From assembly GCA_030526775.1 (NCBI GenBank), contig JAUNCA010000003.1, forward strand, positions 1 through 38,022: a stretch of 38,022 nt of DNA. Direction: 5' to 3'. The stretch comes from Coriobacteriia bacterium. GTDB lineage: Bacteria; Actinomycetota; Coriobacteriia; Coriobacteriales; Eggerthellaceae. Position numbers and translations under genes: made by a program. Of the stretch, positions 1-8,171 are shown piece by piece; within the stretch, counting starts at the first letter, position 1; each line of letters starts with the position of its first letter. The notes under the pieces are model-generated. The model saw only the letters and a program-made list of their open reading frames with translations. It was not told the DNA's origin and ran no database searches.

Positions 1-309
1 GGCGGGCGATTCCGTAGTGGGGGTGTCCTTGAGGGCGTCGTCGGCGATGCTCGGAATCCTGATGGTGGCTGCGGAGGCGGCATCGGCAGCGGTGTTCGGC
101 TGCACCTTTGTGGCATACACGCCAGGATAGTTGCCTTCGCTGTCATAGAGTGCGGCATCATAGTTGCTCGCGGATTCCTGCGCGTCGAGCCCTATCTCCG
201 TGGGAGTCTCCTCCTCGGCGGCAACTTCCACGTCATCCGCTTCTGTCGTCGCGTCGGCTTCCGTGATTACGGCGTCCTCCTCAAGCGCAAGTGCCTCGTC
301 TTGGGCTTG
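1..309 (-). CDS. Partial acidic secreted-type protein, cut by window edge and by a junction
   Basis: The minus strand is open for 103 codons from 309 to 1. It encodes an acidic, Ala/Glu/Thr/Asp-rich segment beginning [14 protein letters not shown] and continuing into a less biased part with [13 protein letters not shown]. This looks like the start of a mature exported or surface protein just after a signal peptide, but no signal peptide is present because the sequence changes to pntB at about 300-312. An ATG at 312-310 would give MQAQDEA, but it has no ribosome-binding site. The plus frame of pntB is also open through this stretch, but its translation there does not resemble PntB. The protein family is not recognised. 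Confidence 0.5.
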
Positions 310-1095
310 CATCTCGTGGCTGCCATCGGTGGCGGCGACATGCCGGTGGTCGTGTCCATGCTGAACTCCTACTCCGGCTGGGCTGCAGCCATGGCCGGCT
401 TTACGCTGAACAACGACCTGCTCATCATCGCTGGCGCTCTGGTAGGTTCCTCGGGTGCGTACCTGTCCTACATCATGTGCAAGGGCATGAACCGCTCGTT
501 CATTTCGGTTATCCTCGGCGGCTTTGGCTCCGACACCTCGGGTGCATCGTCGCAGAGCTACGAGCATGGTGCGCACGTGGAAACCACGGCCCAGCACGTA
601 GCAGAGCTGCTGATGGATGCGAAGAAGGTCGTCATCACACCGGGCTTCGGCATGGCTGTTGCGCAGGCGCAGTTCCCGGTAGCCGACCTTACCCGTAAGC
701 TTTCCGACCACGGCGTGGACGTGAAGTTCGGCATCCACCCGGTTGCCGGCCGTATGCCCGGCCACATGAACGTGCTCCTGGCCGAGGCGAAGGTACCCTA
801 CGACAAGGTGTTCGAGCTCGACGAGATTAACGACGACTTTGCCGATGTCGATATCGTGCTGGTCATCGGCGCGAACGACACCGTGAACCCCTCGGCCGAG
901 ACCGATCCGGGTTCGCCGATTGCGGGCATGCCCGTGCTTCGCGTGTGGGAGGCCAAGAAGGTCATCGTCTTCAAGCGCTCGATGGGCAACGCCGGTTACT
1001 CGGGCGTGGAGAATCCGCTGTTCTACAACGAAAACACGCGCATGCTGCTCGGTGATGCCAAGAAGTCCGTGGACGACATTCTTACGTACATCTAA
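301..1095 (+). CDS. pntB: NAD(P) transhydrogenase subunit beta, 5'-truncated
   Basis: This is the C-terminal part of PntB, the membrane subunit of proton-translocating transhydrogenase, which transfers hydride between NADH and NADP+ using the proton gradient. About 264 residues are present, against roughly 460 for the full protein. The last transmembrane segments are visible ([37 protein letters not shown]), followed by the complete NADP(H)-binding domain III with [34 protein letters not shown] and [12 protein letters not shown]. The N-terminal half is missing: upstream of about 300 the sequence belongs to an unrelated protein on the other strand. No ribosome-binding site precedes the first methionine codons. 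The gene is therefore either broken in the genome or the assembly is chimeric here. A strong terminator follows 24 bases after the stop. Confidence 0.9.
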   Translation: MGLHLVAAIGGGDMPVVVSMLNSYSGWAAAMAGFTLNNDLLIIAGALVGSSGAYLSYIMCKGMNRSFISVILGGFGSDTSGASSQSYEHGAHVETTAQHVAELLMDAKKVVITPGFGMAVAQAQFPVADLTRKLSDHGVDVKFGIHPVAGRMPGHMNVLLAEAKVPYDKVFELDEINDDFADVDIVLVIGANDTVNPSAETDPGSPIAGMPVLRVWEAKKVIVFKRSMGNAGYSGVENPLFYNENTRMLLGDAKKSVDDILTYI

Positions 1096-1119
1096 GGACG
1101 CGTGACATCCACGAACACG

Positions 1120-1147
1120 AAGGCCGGCCCAAGGGGCCGGCCTTTTT
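1120..1147. terminator. Intrinsic terminator between pntB and the MBL operon
   Basis: A perfect 11-bp GC-rich stem (AAGGCCGGCCC with GGGCCGGCCTT) around a 3-base loop is followed by TTT on the plus strand. The minus strand carries a matching short T-run, so it can end both pntB and the converging MBL operon. Confidence 0.85.
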
Positions 1148-1169
1148 CATGTGATGAACAGGCACATTG

Positions 1170-2147
1170 TCACTGCGATAGGCTCGAGAACTTCCGGCCC
1201 AAACCACTCATGCTGTAGTTGAACTCAACGCCACGCTCTTCGGCGATATATCCCAACTGCATGGCAACGTTGTTGATGGAGGATAGCAGGTGCATGGGGT
1301 CGGCGATATCGCCGTATATCGCTTGCACGACCGCTTCGGGGTTGTAGCCCGCGCCGGCATCGACGGCATTCCGCACCTCCTCGATCCGCTTGCGGTGATG
1401 TGCCCGGTTGCCTTCCAGTGCCTTGATGGGCTGGTCGATGGGGAAGCCGTGGGCGGGCACGAACTGGTCGGCTTTGCCCGCGCGTACCAAGCGCTGCAAG
1501 ACGCTGAGCGAATCGAGGTAATCGCGCAAGTTGCCATCGTTTAGGGGGATAATTACAGGCCAATAGCGGAAGATGAGGTCGCTCGTGAGGACGAGCTTTT
1601 CGTCGGTCAGCAAGATTCCTACCATGTCGTAGCTGTGCCCCGGTAAAGCGATGATTTCCATGCGCGGACACCCTTCGAACGGTGCAAAGGGGCCGAGCGG
1701 TAGATTGCCTAGCTCGACATGGTAGACAGGAACGCCTTGTTCGGGGAATGTGACGATGGGGTAAATCCCGTCGGAGTCGAACATGAAACGCTGTCCGTCG
1801 AGCTCGGCGGGTATATCGTCCGGGTCGATGGAGTCGGATCCGTTCGCCACCAGGTATCGCAGCAAGTCGGCGCCTTCGACGTGGTCGATATGATGGTGCG
1901 TGAGTAAGATACCCGCGATTTCGGCCCCGCGGTCCGCGCAAGCGGCCATGACGTTGCGCAGGTGCTCGACATCAGCCGGACCCGGATCAACCACAAGCGC
2001 CTTCGGGGTACCAGGCGTATGCACGATGAACGTGTTCGTCCCCGTGATGGTCATGAACGTGATGTTGTTTGCGCGCACGCCGAAAACCGAGGGCGAGACA
2101 TATCCGCTCTCCCATACTGCTTTGCGTATTTCCACATTCGTTCTCAT
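1170..2147 (-). CDS. MBL-fold metallohydrolase, copy 1
   Basis: This is a 325-residue metallo-beta-lactamase-fold hydrolase. The zinc signature HxHxDH is at residues 84-89 (THHHIDHVEG). It is followed by a PGHSYDM histidine, a TSDLIFRY segment holding the bridging aspartate, and a late histidine in VPAHGFPID. The layout with a helical C-terminal tail resembles the LACTB2-like group, but the substrate is unknown. The start is supported by GAGGGG eight to nine bases upstream. It is the last gene of a minus-strand set after a NUDIX hydrolase and a close paralogue, with a 58-base gap to the latter. Against its paralogue, the usual TGD is TSD here. Cytoplasmic, since no signal peptide is seen. Confidence 0.85.
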   Translation of the reverse strand: MRTNVEIRKAVWESGYVSPSVFGVRANNITFMTITGTNTFIVHTPGTPKALVVDPGPADVEHLRNVMAACADRGAEIAGILLTHHHIDHVEGADLLRYLVANGSDSIDPDDIPAELDGQRFMFDSDGIYPIVTFPEQGVPVYHVELGNLPLGPFAPFEGCPRMEIIALPGHSYDMVGILLTDEKLVLTSDLIFRYWPVIIPLNDGNLRDYLDSLSVLQRLVRAGKADQFVPAHGFPIDQPIKALEGNRAHHRKRIEEVRNAVDAGAGYNPEAVVQAIYGDIADPMHLLSSINNVAMQLGYIAEERGVEFNYSMSGLGRKFSSLSQ

Positions 2148-2205
2148 GGCAACCCCTCTATGGAAATGAGTAGGAACCGCTGTCGATTCCGCTACGACGT
2201 GCTAC

Positions 2206-3186
2206 TCACGTTTGTGAATGGTTGGGAAAGCGGCGATAGAATTCTTCGGGGTCGAACTGGAATTCAACTCCGCGTTTGTTTGCAAGATACTTTAGTTGCG
2301 TGAGGGTGCTCAAAAAAGCGGCACGCAATAGCGTCGGATCGGTGATATCGCCATAAACGCCCTGTACGACGCTGCTCGGGTCGAATCCAGCGCCGGAGTC
2401 TATGATTTCCTCTACCGCCGCAAGGCGTTCGTGACGGTGTGCCCGGTAGCCTTCGATCGCCTTGATAGGCTGGTCGATGGGGAACCCGTGCGCCGGTGCG
2501 AACTGCGTGACGCGCTCCGTGCGCACCAGACGCTGCAGTTTGCTCAATGATTCGAAATAGTCTGCAAGGTCGCCATCGACATAGGGGATCACTGCGGACC
2601 AGTAGCGGAAAATGAGGTCGCCAGTGAGGATGATTTGGTCGTCTGCGAGGAGAAGGCCAACCATGTCGTAGCTATGTCCCGGCAAAGAGACGATTTCCAT
2701 GCTTGGGCAGCCATCGAAGGGTGCAAACGGACCGTCGGGAAGGTTACCGAGTTCGGTGTGGTATACGGGAACGCCTTCCTCGGGGAACGAAACGATGGGG
2801 TAACGCCCCACTGAGTTGTGCTTAAAGCGTTCTCCACTAAGGCCTTCGGGGATTGCATCGGGGTCGACGGAGTCCTCGCCGTATGTAAGCAGGTAACGTA
2901 GCAGGTCGGTGCCGGCGATGTGGTCGATATGGTGATGTGTTACGAGGATGCCCCCAACCTCTGCACCACGATTGGCGCAAGCGGCAAGCACTTTGCGGAG
3001 ATGGCTCACATCCGGCGGCCCAGGATCAACGATTAGCGCTTTCTGGCTACCCGGCGTATGCACGATAAAGGTATTCGTACCAACGACGGTCATGGGCGTG
3101 ATATTGTCGGCGCGTACGCCGAATAGCGACGGTGTTACATACCCACTTTCCCATAATGCTTTACGTTGCTCTGTGTTTGTTCTCAT
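2206..3186 (-). CDS. MBL-fold metallohydrolase, copy 2
   Basis: This 326-residue MBL-fold hydrolase is a clear tandem paralogue of its downstream neighbour. Both start MRTN, share WESGYV, GTNTFIVHTPG and VDPGP, and keep the HxHxDH zinc motif (THHHIDHIAG) at the same place. Here the metal-bridging segment is the canonical TGDLIFRY. The C-terminal third is the most divergent part, which suggests separate substrates or partners. GGAG lies a few bases before the ATG. It sits 62 bases after the NUDIX gene on the same strand, so co-transcription is likely. The family includes hydrolases of thioesters, phosphodiesters and nucleic acids; nothing in the sequence decides between them. Confidence 0.85.
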   Translation of the reverse strand: MRTNTEQRKALWESGYVTPSLFGVRADNITPMTVVGTNTFIVHTPGSQKALIVDPGPPDVSHLRKVLAACANRGAEVGGILVTHHHIDHIAGTDLLRYLLTYGEDSVDPDAIPEGLSGERFKHNSVGRYPIVSFPEEGVPVYHTELGNLPDGPFAPFDGCPSMEIVSLPGHSYDMVGLLLADDQIILTGDLIFRYWSAVIPYVDGDLADYFESLSKLQRLVRTERVTQFAPAHGFPIDQPIKAIEGYRAHRHERLAAVEEIIDSGAGFDPSSVVQGVYGDITDPTLLRAAFLSTLTQLKYLANKRGVEFQFDPEEFYRRFPNHSQT

Positions 3187-3248
3187 GGCTACTCCGAAAC
3201 GCGATGATGGTGCAATGCGGCATGAAACTTGACTGCCCGACGCGGTTG

Positions 3249-4181
3249 TTACGGCAGGATGCCCGTTACCACATGGTCGCCGTTCTCGTCGATGGCGCCT
3301 TCCTCCATGAATTGGATGTGCTCGCGGTCGGTGTGCAGCAGTTCATCGAGGTTCTTGGCGCGATAAACGAAATTCAAGTTGTAGATGGTGGGCGGGAGCA
3401 GGATAATCTCGCCAGCGTCGCCCAGGTCGAATGCCCATTGCGGGTCCACCCAGTCGGCGATGGACGCTTCGGTGGAGCAGTCGTCGGGTGTTTGGCCCTC
3501 GGGGCACAGCGCCGCGAAGAAGAAGGTGTCGAAGCGCTTCGGCGAGAACAGCGGGGTTACCCAGTTCGCGCAGTACGAAAGCAAATCGCTGCGGATGTAC
3601 AGGTTGTGGCGGATGAGCACCTCGGCGAAGCTCTGCTCGTGCGCGATGAGCTTGTCGCGCTCCTCGCCCCATTCAGGCGTGCTCACGTCGTGCACGACCG
3701 AATTTGCGTCGTGGCCGGCAAGCAGCACGCCGCATTCCTCGAACACCTCGCGCACGGCGGCCACAATGATGCGCCGCGCGTCGTCTTCGGTTTGATGCAG
3801 CTTAGCCGCCCATTCGCCTGGCGTGGGGCCTGCCCATGGGAGTGCGGGGTCGGAATCCTTCGGGTCGACACGCCCGCCGGGGAAGACCACGGCATCGGGT
3901 GCGAACGACATGCTTTTCTGGCGGCGAATCATGAACAGCTCGATGCCATTGGGTGGGGCCACGCGCTTGTCGAGGGGAGTGCTTCCCTGGAATTTCGCGG
4001 GATTGGCTGGATCAGCCGGACGTACGAGCATCACGGTCGATGCTTTCAGCGGTGTGACGGGCACGAAGCCTTTGTCGCGTTCTGCCAGCCACTTGTCGAT
4101 GGCCGGGATCTGTCGGGGTTGTACCTTTGCCGTCAGTCGCTTGCCCGATTCCCATACCTGCTCACTTGGTTTTTGCGCCAT
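3249..4181 (-). CDS. NUDIX hydrolase of the NUDT19-like type
   Basis: A 310-residue NUDIX-superfamily protein, which would cleave a nucleoside diphosphate linked to another group. The NUDIX box is split: GG at residues 102-103 is separated by about 40 residues from REVFEECG at 144-151. Such an insertion within the box is characteristic of the NUDT19 branch, whose studied members hydrolyse coenzyme A and its esters. Using CoA as substrate here is inference. The start at MAQKPSEQVW has AAAGG upstream. It heads the minus-strand set with two MBL-fold hydrolases. A CoA-ester or acyl-CoA clean-up role for the trio is possible, but not shown by sequence. Confidence 0.8.
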   Translation of the reverse strand: MAQKPSEQVWESGKRLTAKVQPRQIPAIDKWLAERDKGFVPVTPLKASTVMLVRPADPANPAKFQGSTPLDKRVAPPNGIELFMIRRQKSMSFAPDAVVFPGGRVDPKDSDPALPWAGPTPGEWAAKLHQTEDDARRIIVAAVREVFEECGVLLAGHDANSVVHDVSTPEWGEERDKLIAHEQSFAEVLIRHNLYIRSDLLSYCANWVTPLFSPKRFDTFFFAALCPEGQTPDDCSTEASIADWVDPQWAFDLGDAGEIILLPPTIYNLNFVYRAKNLDELLHTDREHIQFMEEGAIDENGDHVVTGILP

Positions 4182-4332
4182 GACGCAACCTTTCGCCGCT
4201 CAGCGTATAAGTCAAGTTCATTGTACCCATAGTGACTTTGTCGCGCACGACGCGTTCGGCTAAACAATGGTGCAATTCGGGCTCTGCAAGTTTCCTTTGA
4301 CAATTTGCGCGTGCTTTCAGATGGCTTTCAGG

Positions 4333-4346
4333 GTGTGCTTGCACAC
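4333..4346. promoter_or_regulatory. Short palindrome upstream of the glycosyltransferase gene
   Basis: GTGTGC-TT-GCACAC is a perfect 6-bp inverted repeat 46 bases before the glycosyltransferase start. A consensus TTGACA lies upstream at 4297-4302, but no convincing -10 box at the right spacing was found. It may be an operator or a chance palindrome. Confidence 0.25.
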
Positions 4347-4392
4347 TAGATGTACGCCGGGGGAGGGCGTATATGAAAGTGAGGTTGAAAGC

Positions 4393-5517
4393 ATGGATGC
4401 CATCGTGGCCATACCTGCCTTCGATCCGGACGAGCGCCTGATAACGCTAATCGACGCCTTACATGAGCGTGGATTCGGCAAGTTTATCGTCGTTGATGAC
4501 GGAAGCTCTGAAGCCACGCAACCGGTATTTACCGCCTTGGAAAACCGGGGGGTACGGGTGGTGCATCACGTTCGGAACCTGGGCAAGGGGAGCGCCATTA
4601 AAACCGCCATAGCTCAGATGAGACTCGCGTACCCGTTAGCGGATTGTCTGATTACGGTAGATGCGGATGGGCAACATCTGCCCGATGACGTCGTGCGCGT
4701 ACGCGATGCCGCGAGTGCGCGCCCGGATGCATTGGTCTTGGGGGGCCGTGATTTCCATTCCCCTGGTGTGCCGTTACGCAGCCGGGTGGGCAATGGGTTC
4801 AGCGCGTTGTATTTCCGGATGGACACGGGGGTGAGCTGCTCCGATACGCAAACGGGGTTGCGCGCGATACCTGCACGCTTGCTGCAATTGGCGATGCGGA
4901 CACCCGGGTCGCGCTACGAGTACGAGATGAATTTCCTGACGGCGGTGGCGAAGCGCGGGATACCTTTGAAGATGGTGCCGATTACCGTGGTGTACGAAAA
5001 CGGCAACGCCGGGTCGCATTTCTCGACGTTGCGCGACTCTGCCCGCATCTACCGGCAGTTCATCCGGTTCACGGGCAGTTCCATCGCGTGTTCGATGGTT
5101 GATTTGGCCGCGTTTGCACTCTTGGTCGCCATCTTGGGGCTCGAGACTGCTCCGTTTGTTGCCATTGCGACCGTTATCGCGCGCATGCTGTCCGGCGCGC
5201 TGAATTTCGAGATCAACCGCACCTGGAGCTTTGCCGATTCCGGCAGCAGGCAAGGCGATGCGAGCACGCAGGCCATCCGGTATGGAACCTTGTTTGTCGG
5301 ACAGATGACGGCAAGCGCGGCGCTAGTCGCCCTGCTTTCCTTCCTGCCGTTGCCGCTTGTGGTCGTGAAGGTGCTTGTCGACGGGTCTTTGTTCTTCATC
5401 AGCCATTTCGTCCAGCGCAACTGGGTGTTCAAGCGAACGGCTGCTATGAAGCCCACGTTGTTGAAGGGAGGTGCTCATGCAGGACGGATATCCGCGCAGG
5501 GTTACCGCGCAGCATAG
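4393..5517 (+). CDS. Family 2 glycosyltransferase fused to a GtrA-like membrane domain
   Basis: This 374-residue fusion has an N-terminal GT-A glycosyltransferase (residues about 1-220). It shows VDDGSS at 34-39, the DXD metal-binding motif in VDADGQH at 90-92, and a DTQTGLRAI segment typical of dolichol/polyprenyl-phosphate sugar synthases. The C-terminal part (about 235-355) has four hydrophobic segments and matches GtrA-like flippase-associated domains (FEINRTWSF, HFVQRNWVF). The likely job is loading a sugar on a lipid carrier and helping to move it across the membrane for envelope glycan decoration. The start at 4393 is chosen because AGTGAGG lies 8 bases upstream; a longer open frame from 4267 has no supporting site. 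It overlaps the next gene by 41 bases. Confidence 0.85.
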   Translation: MDAIVAIPAFDPDERLITLIDALHERGFGKFIVVDDGSSEATQPVFTALENRGVRVVHHVRNLGKGSAIKTAIAQMRLAYPLADCLITVDADGQHLPDDVVRVRDAASARPDALVLGGRDFHSPGVPLRSRVGNGFSALYFRMDTGVSCSDTQTGLRAIPARLLQLAMRTPGSRYEYEMNFLTAVAKRGIPLKMVPITVVYENGNAGSHFSTLRDSARIYRQFIRFTGSSIACSMVDLAAFALLVAILGLETAPFVAIATVIARMLSGALNFEINRTWSFADSGSRQGDASTQAIRYGTLFVGQMTASAALVALLSFLPLPLVVVKVLVDGSLFFISHFVQRNWVFKRTAAMKPTLLKGGAHAGRISAQGYRAA

Positions 5518-6670
5518 CAGGCAGGTGCATGTGCGGCGAAAGCCCCGCAAAGCATGGGTTGTTGCGTGTTCGTGTCTTATTGCGGCATTCACGACGTTCG
5601 TGCTGCTCGATGCCTTTGTGATCGAGCGCGTGGGACAGACGGTGCAGGAGGCGGATTTTTCGAGCATCGTCGCAGCTCAGGGAAGCGAAGCTTCTGGGGA
5701 GAACGAAGACAGCGAGCAGGCTGAGGAAGATACCGCATCGGCAACCAACGCTGAATCGGCGGATAGTTCAAGCGAAACTACTGACTCCTCGTCCGACCAT
5801 GGTCGCAGCGGCCACCATGGAGGACCCGGAAAACACGGCTCTTCTGATGGCACGGGACACTCTGGCGGCTCGGATAACGCCGCTAGCTCGACCGATTCCG
5901 ATGGCGATGTGCTCGAGGTGGGGGCAGGTTCTGCCTCTGCATCCGGCACGACCGTTGGCACCTACTCGGACGACAATATGTCCATCACGGTGTCGCAGGT
6001 GCGTGCGTACGACACGGACATCTACGTGGCGGACATCCAAGTCTCGAGCGCGGAATACCTCAAAACTGCCCTTGCGCAAAACGCATATGGGCGAAACCTC
6101 AAGGACGCGACTTCGAGCATGGCCGAGGCGGCGGATGCCGTGTTGGCGATTAACGGCGACTACTATGGCTTCCGCGATGACGGATATGTGGTGCGAAATG
6201 GCGTGCTGTACCGCGATACGGCCGCAGCGGGAACCGATGCGCTCGTGGTGTACGGCGATGGCACGATGGCCTCGGTAAGCCAGGATGATGCAACTGCCCA
6301 GCAGCTCGTGGATGACGGTGTGTGGCAAGTGCTTTCGTTCGGCCCAACGCTCGTGGAAAATGGCGAACTTGCCGTAACCGCAGGCGACGAGGTGGACCAG
6401 GCGATGGGCAGCAACCCGCGTACGGCTATCGGCATGGTGGATTCGCTTCACTACATCGTGGTGGTCTCGGATGGGCGCACCGGCGACAACGATGGGCTGT
6501 CGCTATACCAGCTGGCCCAGGTGATGCGCGATAACGGAGCGACCTATGCCTACAACCTCGATGGCGGCGGATCGTCCACGATGTGGTTCAAGGGCGAGGT
6601 CGTCAACGATCCCGGCAGCGGCAACCGCAGTGGAGAAAGAGAGGTGAGCGACATTGTCTATTTCGGGTAA
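5477..6670 (+). CDS. Membrane-anchored phosphodiester glycosidase (NAGPA domain)
   Basis: A 397-residue protein with a basic N-terminus, one transmembrane helix (about 28-48), a long low-complexity Ser/Glu/Asp/Gly/His-rich stalk (about 60-150) and a C-terminal catalytic-type domain. The hallmark LDGGGSSTM near residue 361 and the earlier LAINGDYYGFR and SFGPTLV segments place it in the NAGPA/DUF2233 family, which includes the enzyme uncovering mannose-phosphodiester GlcNAc. In bacteria these proteins act outside the membrane on wall or capsule polymers. The ATG at 5477 is preferred over the GTG at 5471 because AAGGGAGG ends 5 bases before it. The 5' end lies inside the glycosyltransferase gene and the 3' end inside the next gene, so translational coupling is likely. 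Confidence 0.8.
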   Translation: MQDGYPRRVTAQHSRQVHVRRKPRKAWVVACSCLIAAFTTFVLLDAFVIERVGQTVQEADFSSIVAAQGSEASGENEDSEQAEEDTASATNAESADSSSETTDSSSDHGRSGHHGGPGKHGSSDGTGHSGGSDNAASSTDSDGDVLEVGAGSASASGTTVGTYSDDNMSITVSQVRAYDTDIYVADIQVSSAEYLKTALAQNAYGRNLKDATSSMAEAADAVLAINGDYYGFRDDGYVVRNGVLYRDTAAAGTDALVVYGDGTMASVSQDDATAQQLVDDGVWQVLSFGPTLVENGELAVTAGDEVDQAMGSNPRTAIGMVDSLHYIVVVSDGRTGDNDGLSLYQLAQVMRDNGATYAYNLDGGGSSTMWFKGEVVNDPGSGNRSGEREVSDIVYFG

Positions 6671-7034
6671 CACGTGGTGCAAGGTCGTGTTTCGATATGG
6701 CGTGGCAGCAGTGGGCTGTATTGCATTCAACTTCATATATGCTCAGTTTGCGCATGGGGTATCGAGTGCTTTCATGACCTTTATGTTCGCGATTCCCCTG
6801 TGCCTGGGTGCGATGCCGGCACTGGGGGCGTGGCTCGTGAAAGCGCGGCCCGTTCCCGTGGTTGCGCGCCAGTCGTGGGCGCTCGCCATTGCGTGCCTTA
6901 CCGTGGCCAGCTGCCTGCACGGCATCTTTGACATCGCGGGCACGGCCTCGGCTTACCTGCCGGTATATGTGGCGGCGGCCATGTTGTTGGCGGTGGTGGG
7001 GATTGCTTTCGCCATCCGCGAGCGTGTACTCTGA
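6654..7034 (+). CDS. Small four-helix membrane protein, unknown function
   Basis: This 126-residue, very hydrophobic protein has about four transmembrane segments: near residues 10-32, 38-60, 72-95 and 100-120. No family is recognised. The proposed TTG start at 6654 lies 9 bases after GAGG and 17 bases inside the preceding phosphodiester glycosidase gene. The coupling suggests a partner of the glycan-related pair upstream, for example a membrane scaffold or transporter part. That is inference from position only. A strong hairpin follows 13 bases after the stop, marking the end of the three-gene unit. Confidence 0.65.
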   Translation: MSISGNTWCKVVFRYGVAAVGCIAFNFIYAQFAHGVSSAFMTFMFAIPLCLGAMPALGAWLVKARPVPVVARQSWALAIACLTVASCLHGIFDIAGTASAYLPVYVAAAMLLAVVGIAFAIRERVL

Positions 7035-7047
7035 TTTGCATGTAAAT

Positions 7048-7084
7048 GACCTGGACATATGCAATCTATGCATATGTCCAGGTC
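7048..7084. terminator. Perfect 16-bp hairpin after the glycan operon
   Basis: GACCTGGACATATGCA pairs perfectly with TGCATATGTCCAGGTC around a 5-base loop. It lies 13 bases after the stop of the small membrane protein gene. No T-run follows (CGTTTGTG), so it may be a factor-assisted terminator, an RNA-stabilising end or an operator for the next gene. Confidence 0.5.
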
Positions 7085-7202
7085 CGTTTGTGAAGACCTT
7101 ACGATATAGGTGGCGAATCCATCGGCGCTCCATCTTAGGCTGCGTATAGTGGACACGAAAACACGAGTGTAAAGAAGAGAGAAGAGGCTAACAGAACACA
7201 CG

Positions 7203-8153
7203 ATGGGCATCGCCAAGCGAACAGTACATGCAACAGAGGCGACATTTTCCGCAATCGCGGATGCGCAAGAGGAGCGCGCGGAATTATCCGGTATTCCCGC
7301 GAATTATTTTGAGAACCGAGCCGATCAGCTCGATAAGGCCGTCGGCGAGCTCGCCGCAAAGAGGACCGAGACCCGTGCGGCATATGCAAAAGACAAAGCT
7401 GCACTTATTACCGAGATGGACTTCGAGAAGAAGGCCCTGCTCGAGCAGCACGAGAAGAACAAGGCCGAGCGTTTGGCGGCGCTCGAGCGCGACTTCAACG
7501 CCAAGATGGCCGAGATTGACGACGAGCGTGACCAGCTAAAGCAGCAAGCTAAGGATTTCCACCATCAAGCACAGATGTACAGCGACAACAAGCTGCGCTG
7601 TTCGTATTTCGATTGCCTGCGCGGCAAGGCGAGCGTGCCGAAGGAGCGCGCCGGCATGTTGCTATTCCAGGCGCTGATGATTGGCGGCATGGTTTCGATC
7701 ATGACCTCGTTCAACGGCTACCGCCATTCGGGGCTCGACTTCTTCATCAACTACCACTGGATGTATCCGTTGACGTTCTGCATCACGTTCCTCATCCGAG
7801 AGTGGTTCATGAACGACTTTACCGAGGCCATCATCCACCAGTACATCCTGCCGAACTTCCAAGGCGCGAAGAAGGCGACGCTCATCACGCTTACGAATAT
7901 CGTGTGCATGGTGCCGCTGATGTCAACGCTGATGACCTGCATGATCTATGGAATTGACAACCTAGGGCAAACGCTGCTCGAGCAAGTTCCCATAACCATG
8001 CTCGTAGGCGCGTGCGTGAACTTCTTCATTGTGAGCCCCATCGTGAAGATGTTTTACAACAACGTTATCGTTGCGAACTCGCAGGGCGAAACGGGAACCT
8101 ATAATCGCTTCCAGGAGCTTATCATGCCGATACTCTCGGCGTTTAATTCCTAG
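7203..8153 (+). CDS. Coiled-coil membrane protein with DUF2798-like C-terminal region
   Basis: A 316-residue protein with two parts. Residues about 35-130 are highly charged and helical (long runs of Glu/Lys/Ala/Asp, such as KKALLEQHEKNKAERLAALE), predicted to form a coiled coil in the cytoplasm. Residues about 150-305 contain four hydrophobic helices arranged as two similar pairs (QALMIGGMVSIMTSFN... and ITLTNIVCMVPLMSTLMTCM...), each ending in a Pro-containing second helix. This resembles a tandem DUF2798-type module, a family of unknown function. The start ATG has only a weak, distant AGAGG. The gene stands alone after a hairpin and 18 bases before an alpha/beta hydrolase gene. Confidence 0.65.
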   Translation: MGIAKRTVHATEATFSAIADAQEERAELSGIPANYFENRADQLDKAVGELAAKRTETRAAYAKDKAALITEMDFEKKALLEQHEKNKAERLAALERDFNAKMAEIDDERDQLKQQAKDFHHQAQMYSDNKLRCSYFDCLRGKASVPKERAGMLLFQALMIGGMVSIMTSFNGYRHSGLDFFINYHWMYPLTFCITFLIREWFMNDFTEAIIHQYILPNFQGAKKATLITLTNIVCMVPLMSTLMTCMIYGIDNLGQTLLEQVPITMLVGACVNFFIVSPIVKMFYNNVIVANSQGETGTYNRFQELIMPILSAFNS

Positions 8154-8171
8154 CGCGAAGGGCTGGTGCCG

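Noticed and set aside
164-364. Ser/Ala-rich plus-strand frame at the window start
   Set aside because: It is the mirror of the acidic minus-strand coding sequence; low-complexity composition on one strand creates a false frame on the other, and it runs across the pntB junction.
3132-4232. Long plus-strand open frame of 366 codons
   Set aside because: It lies opposite the NUDIX gene, which has clear family motifs; no ribosome-binding site or recognisable motif supports the plus frame.
4297-4325. Sigma-A promoter with TTGACA before the glycosyltransferase gene
   Set aside because: The -35 box is perfect, but no acceptable -10 box lies 16-18 bases downstream.
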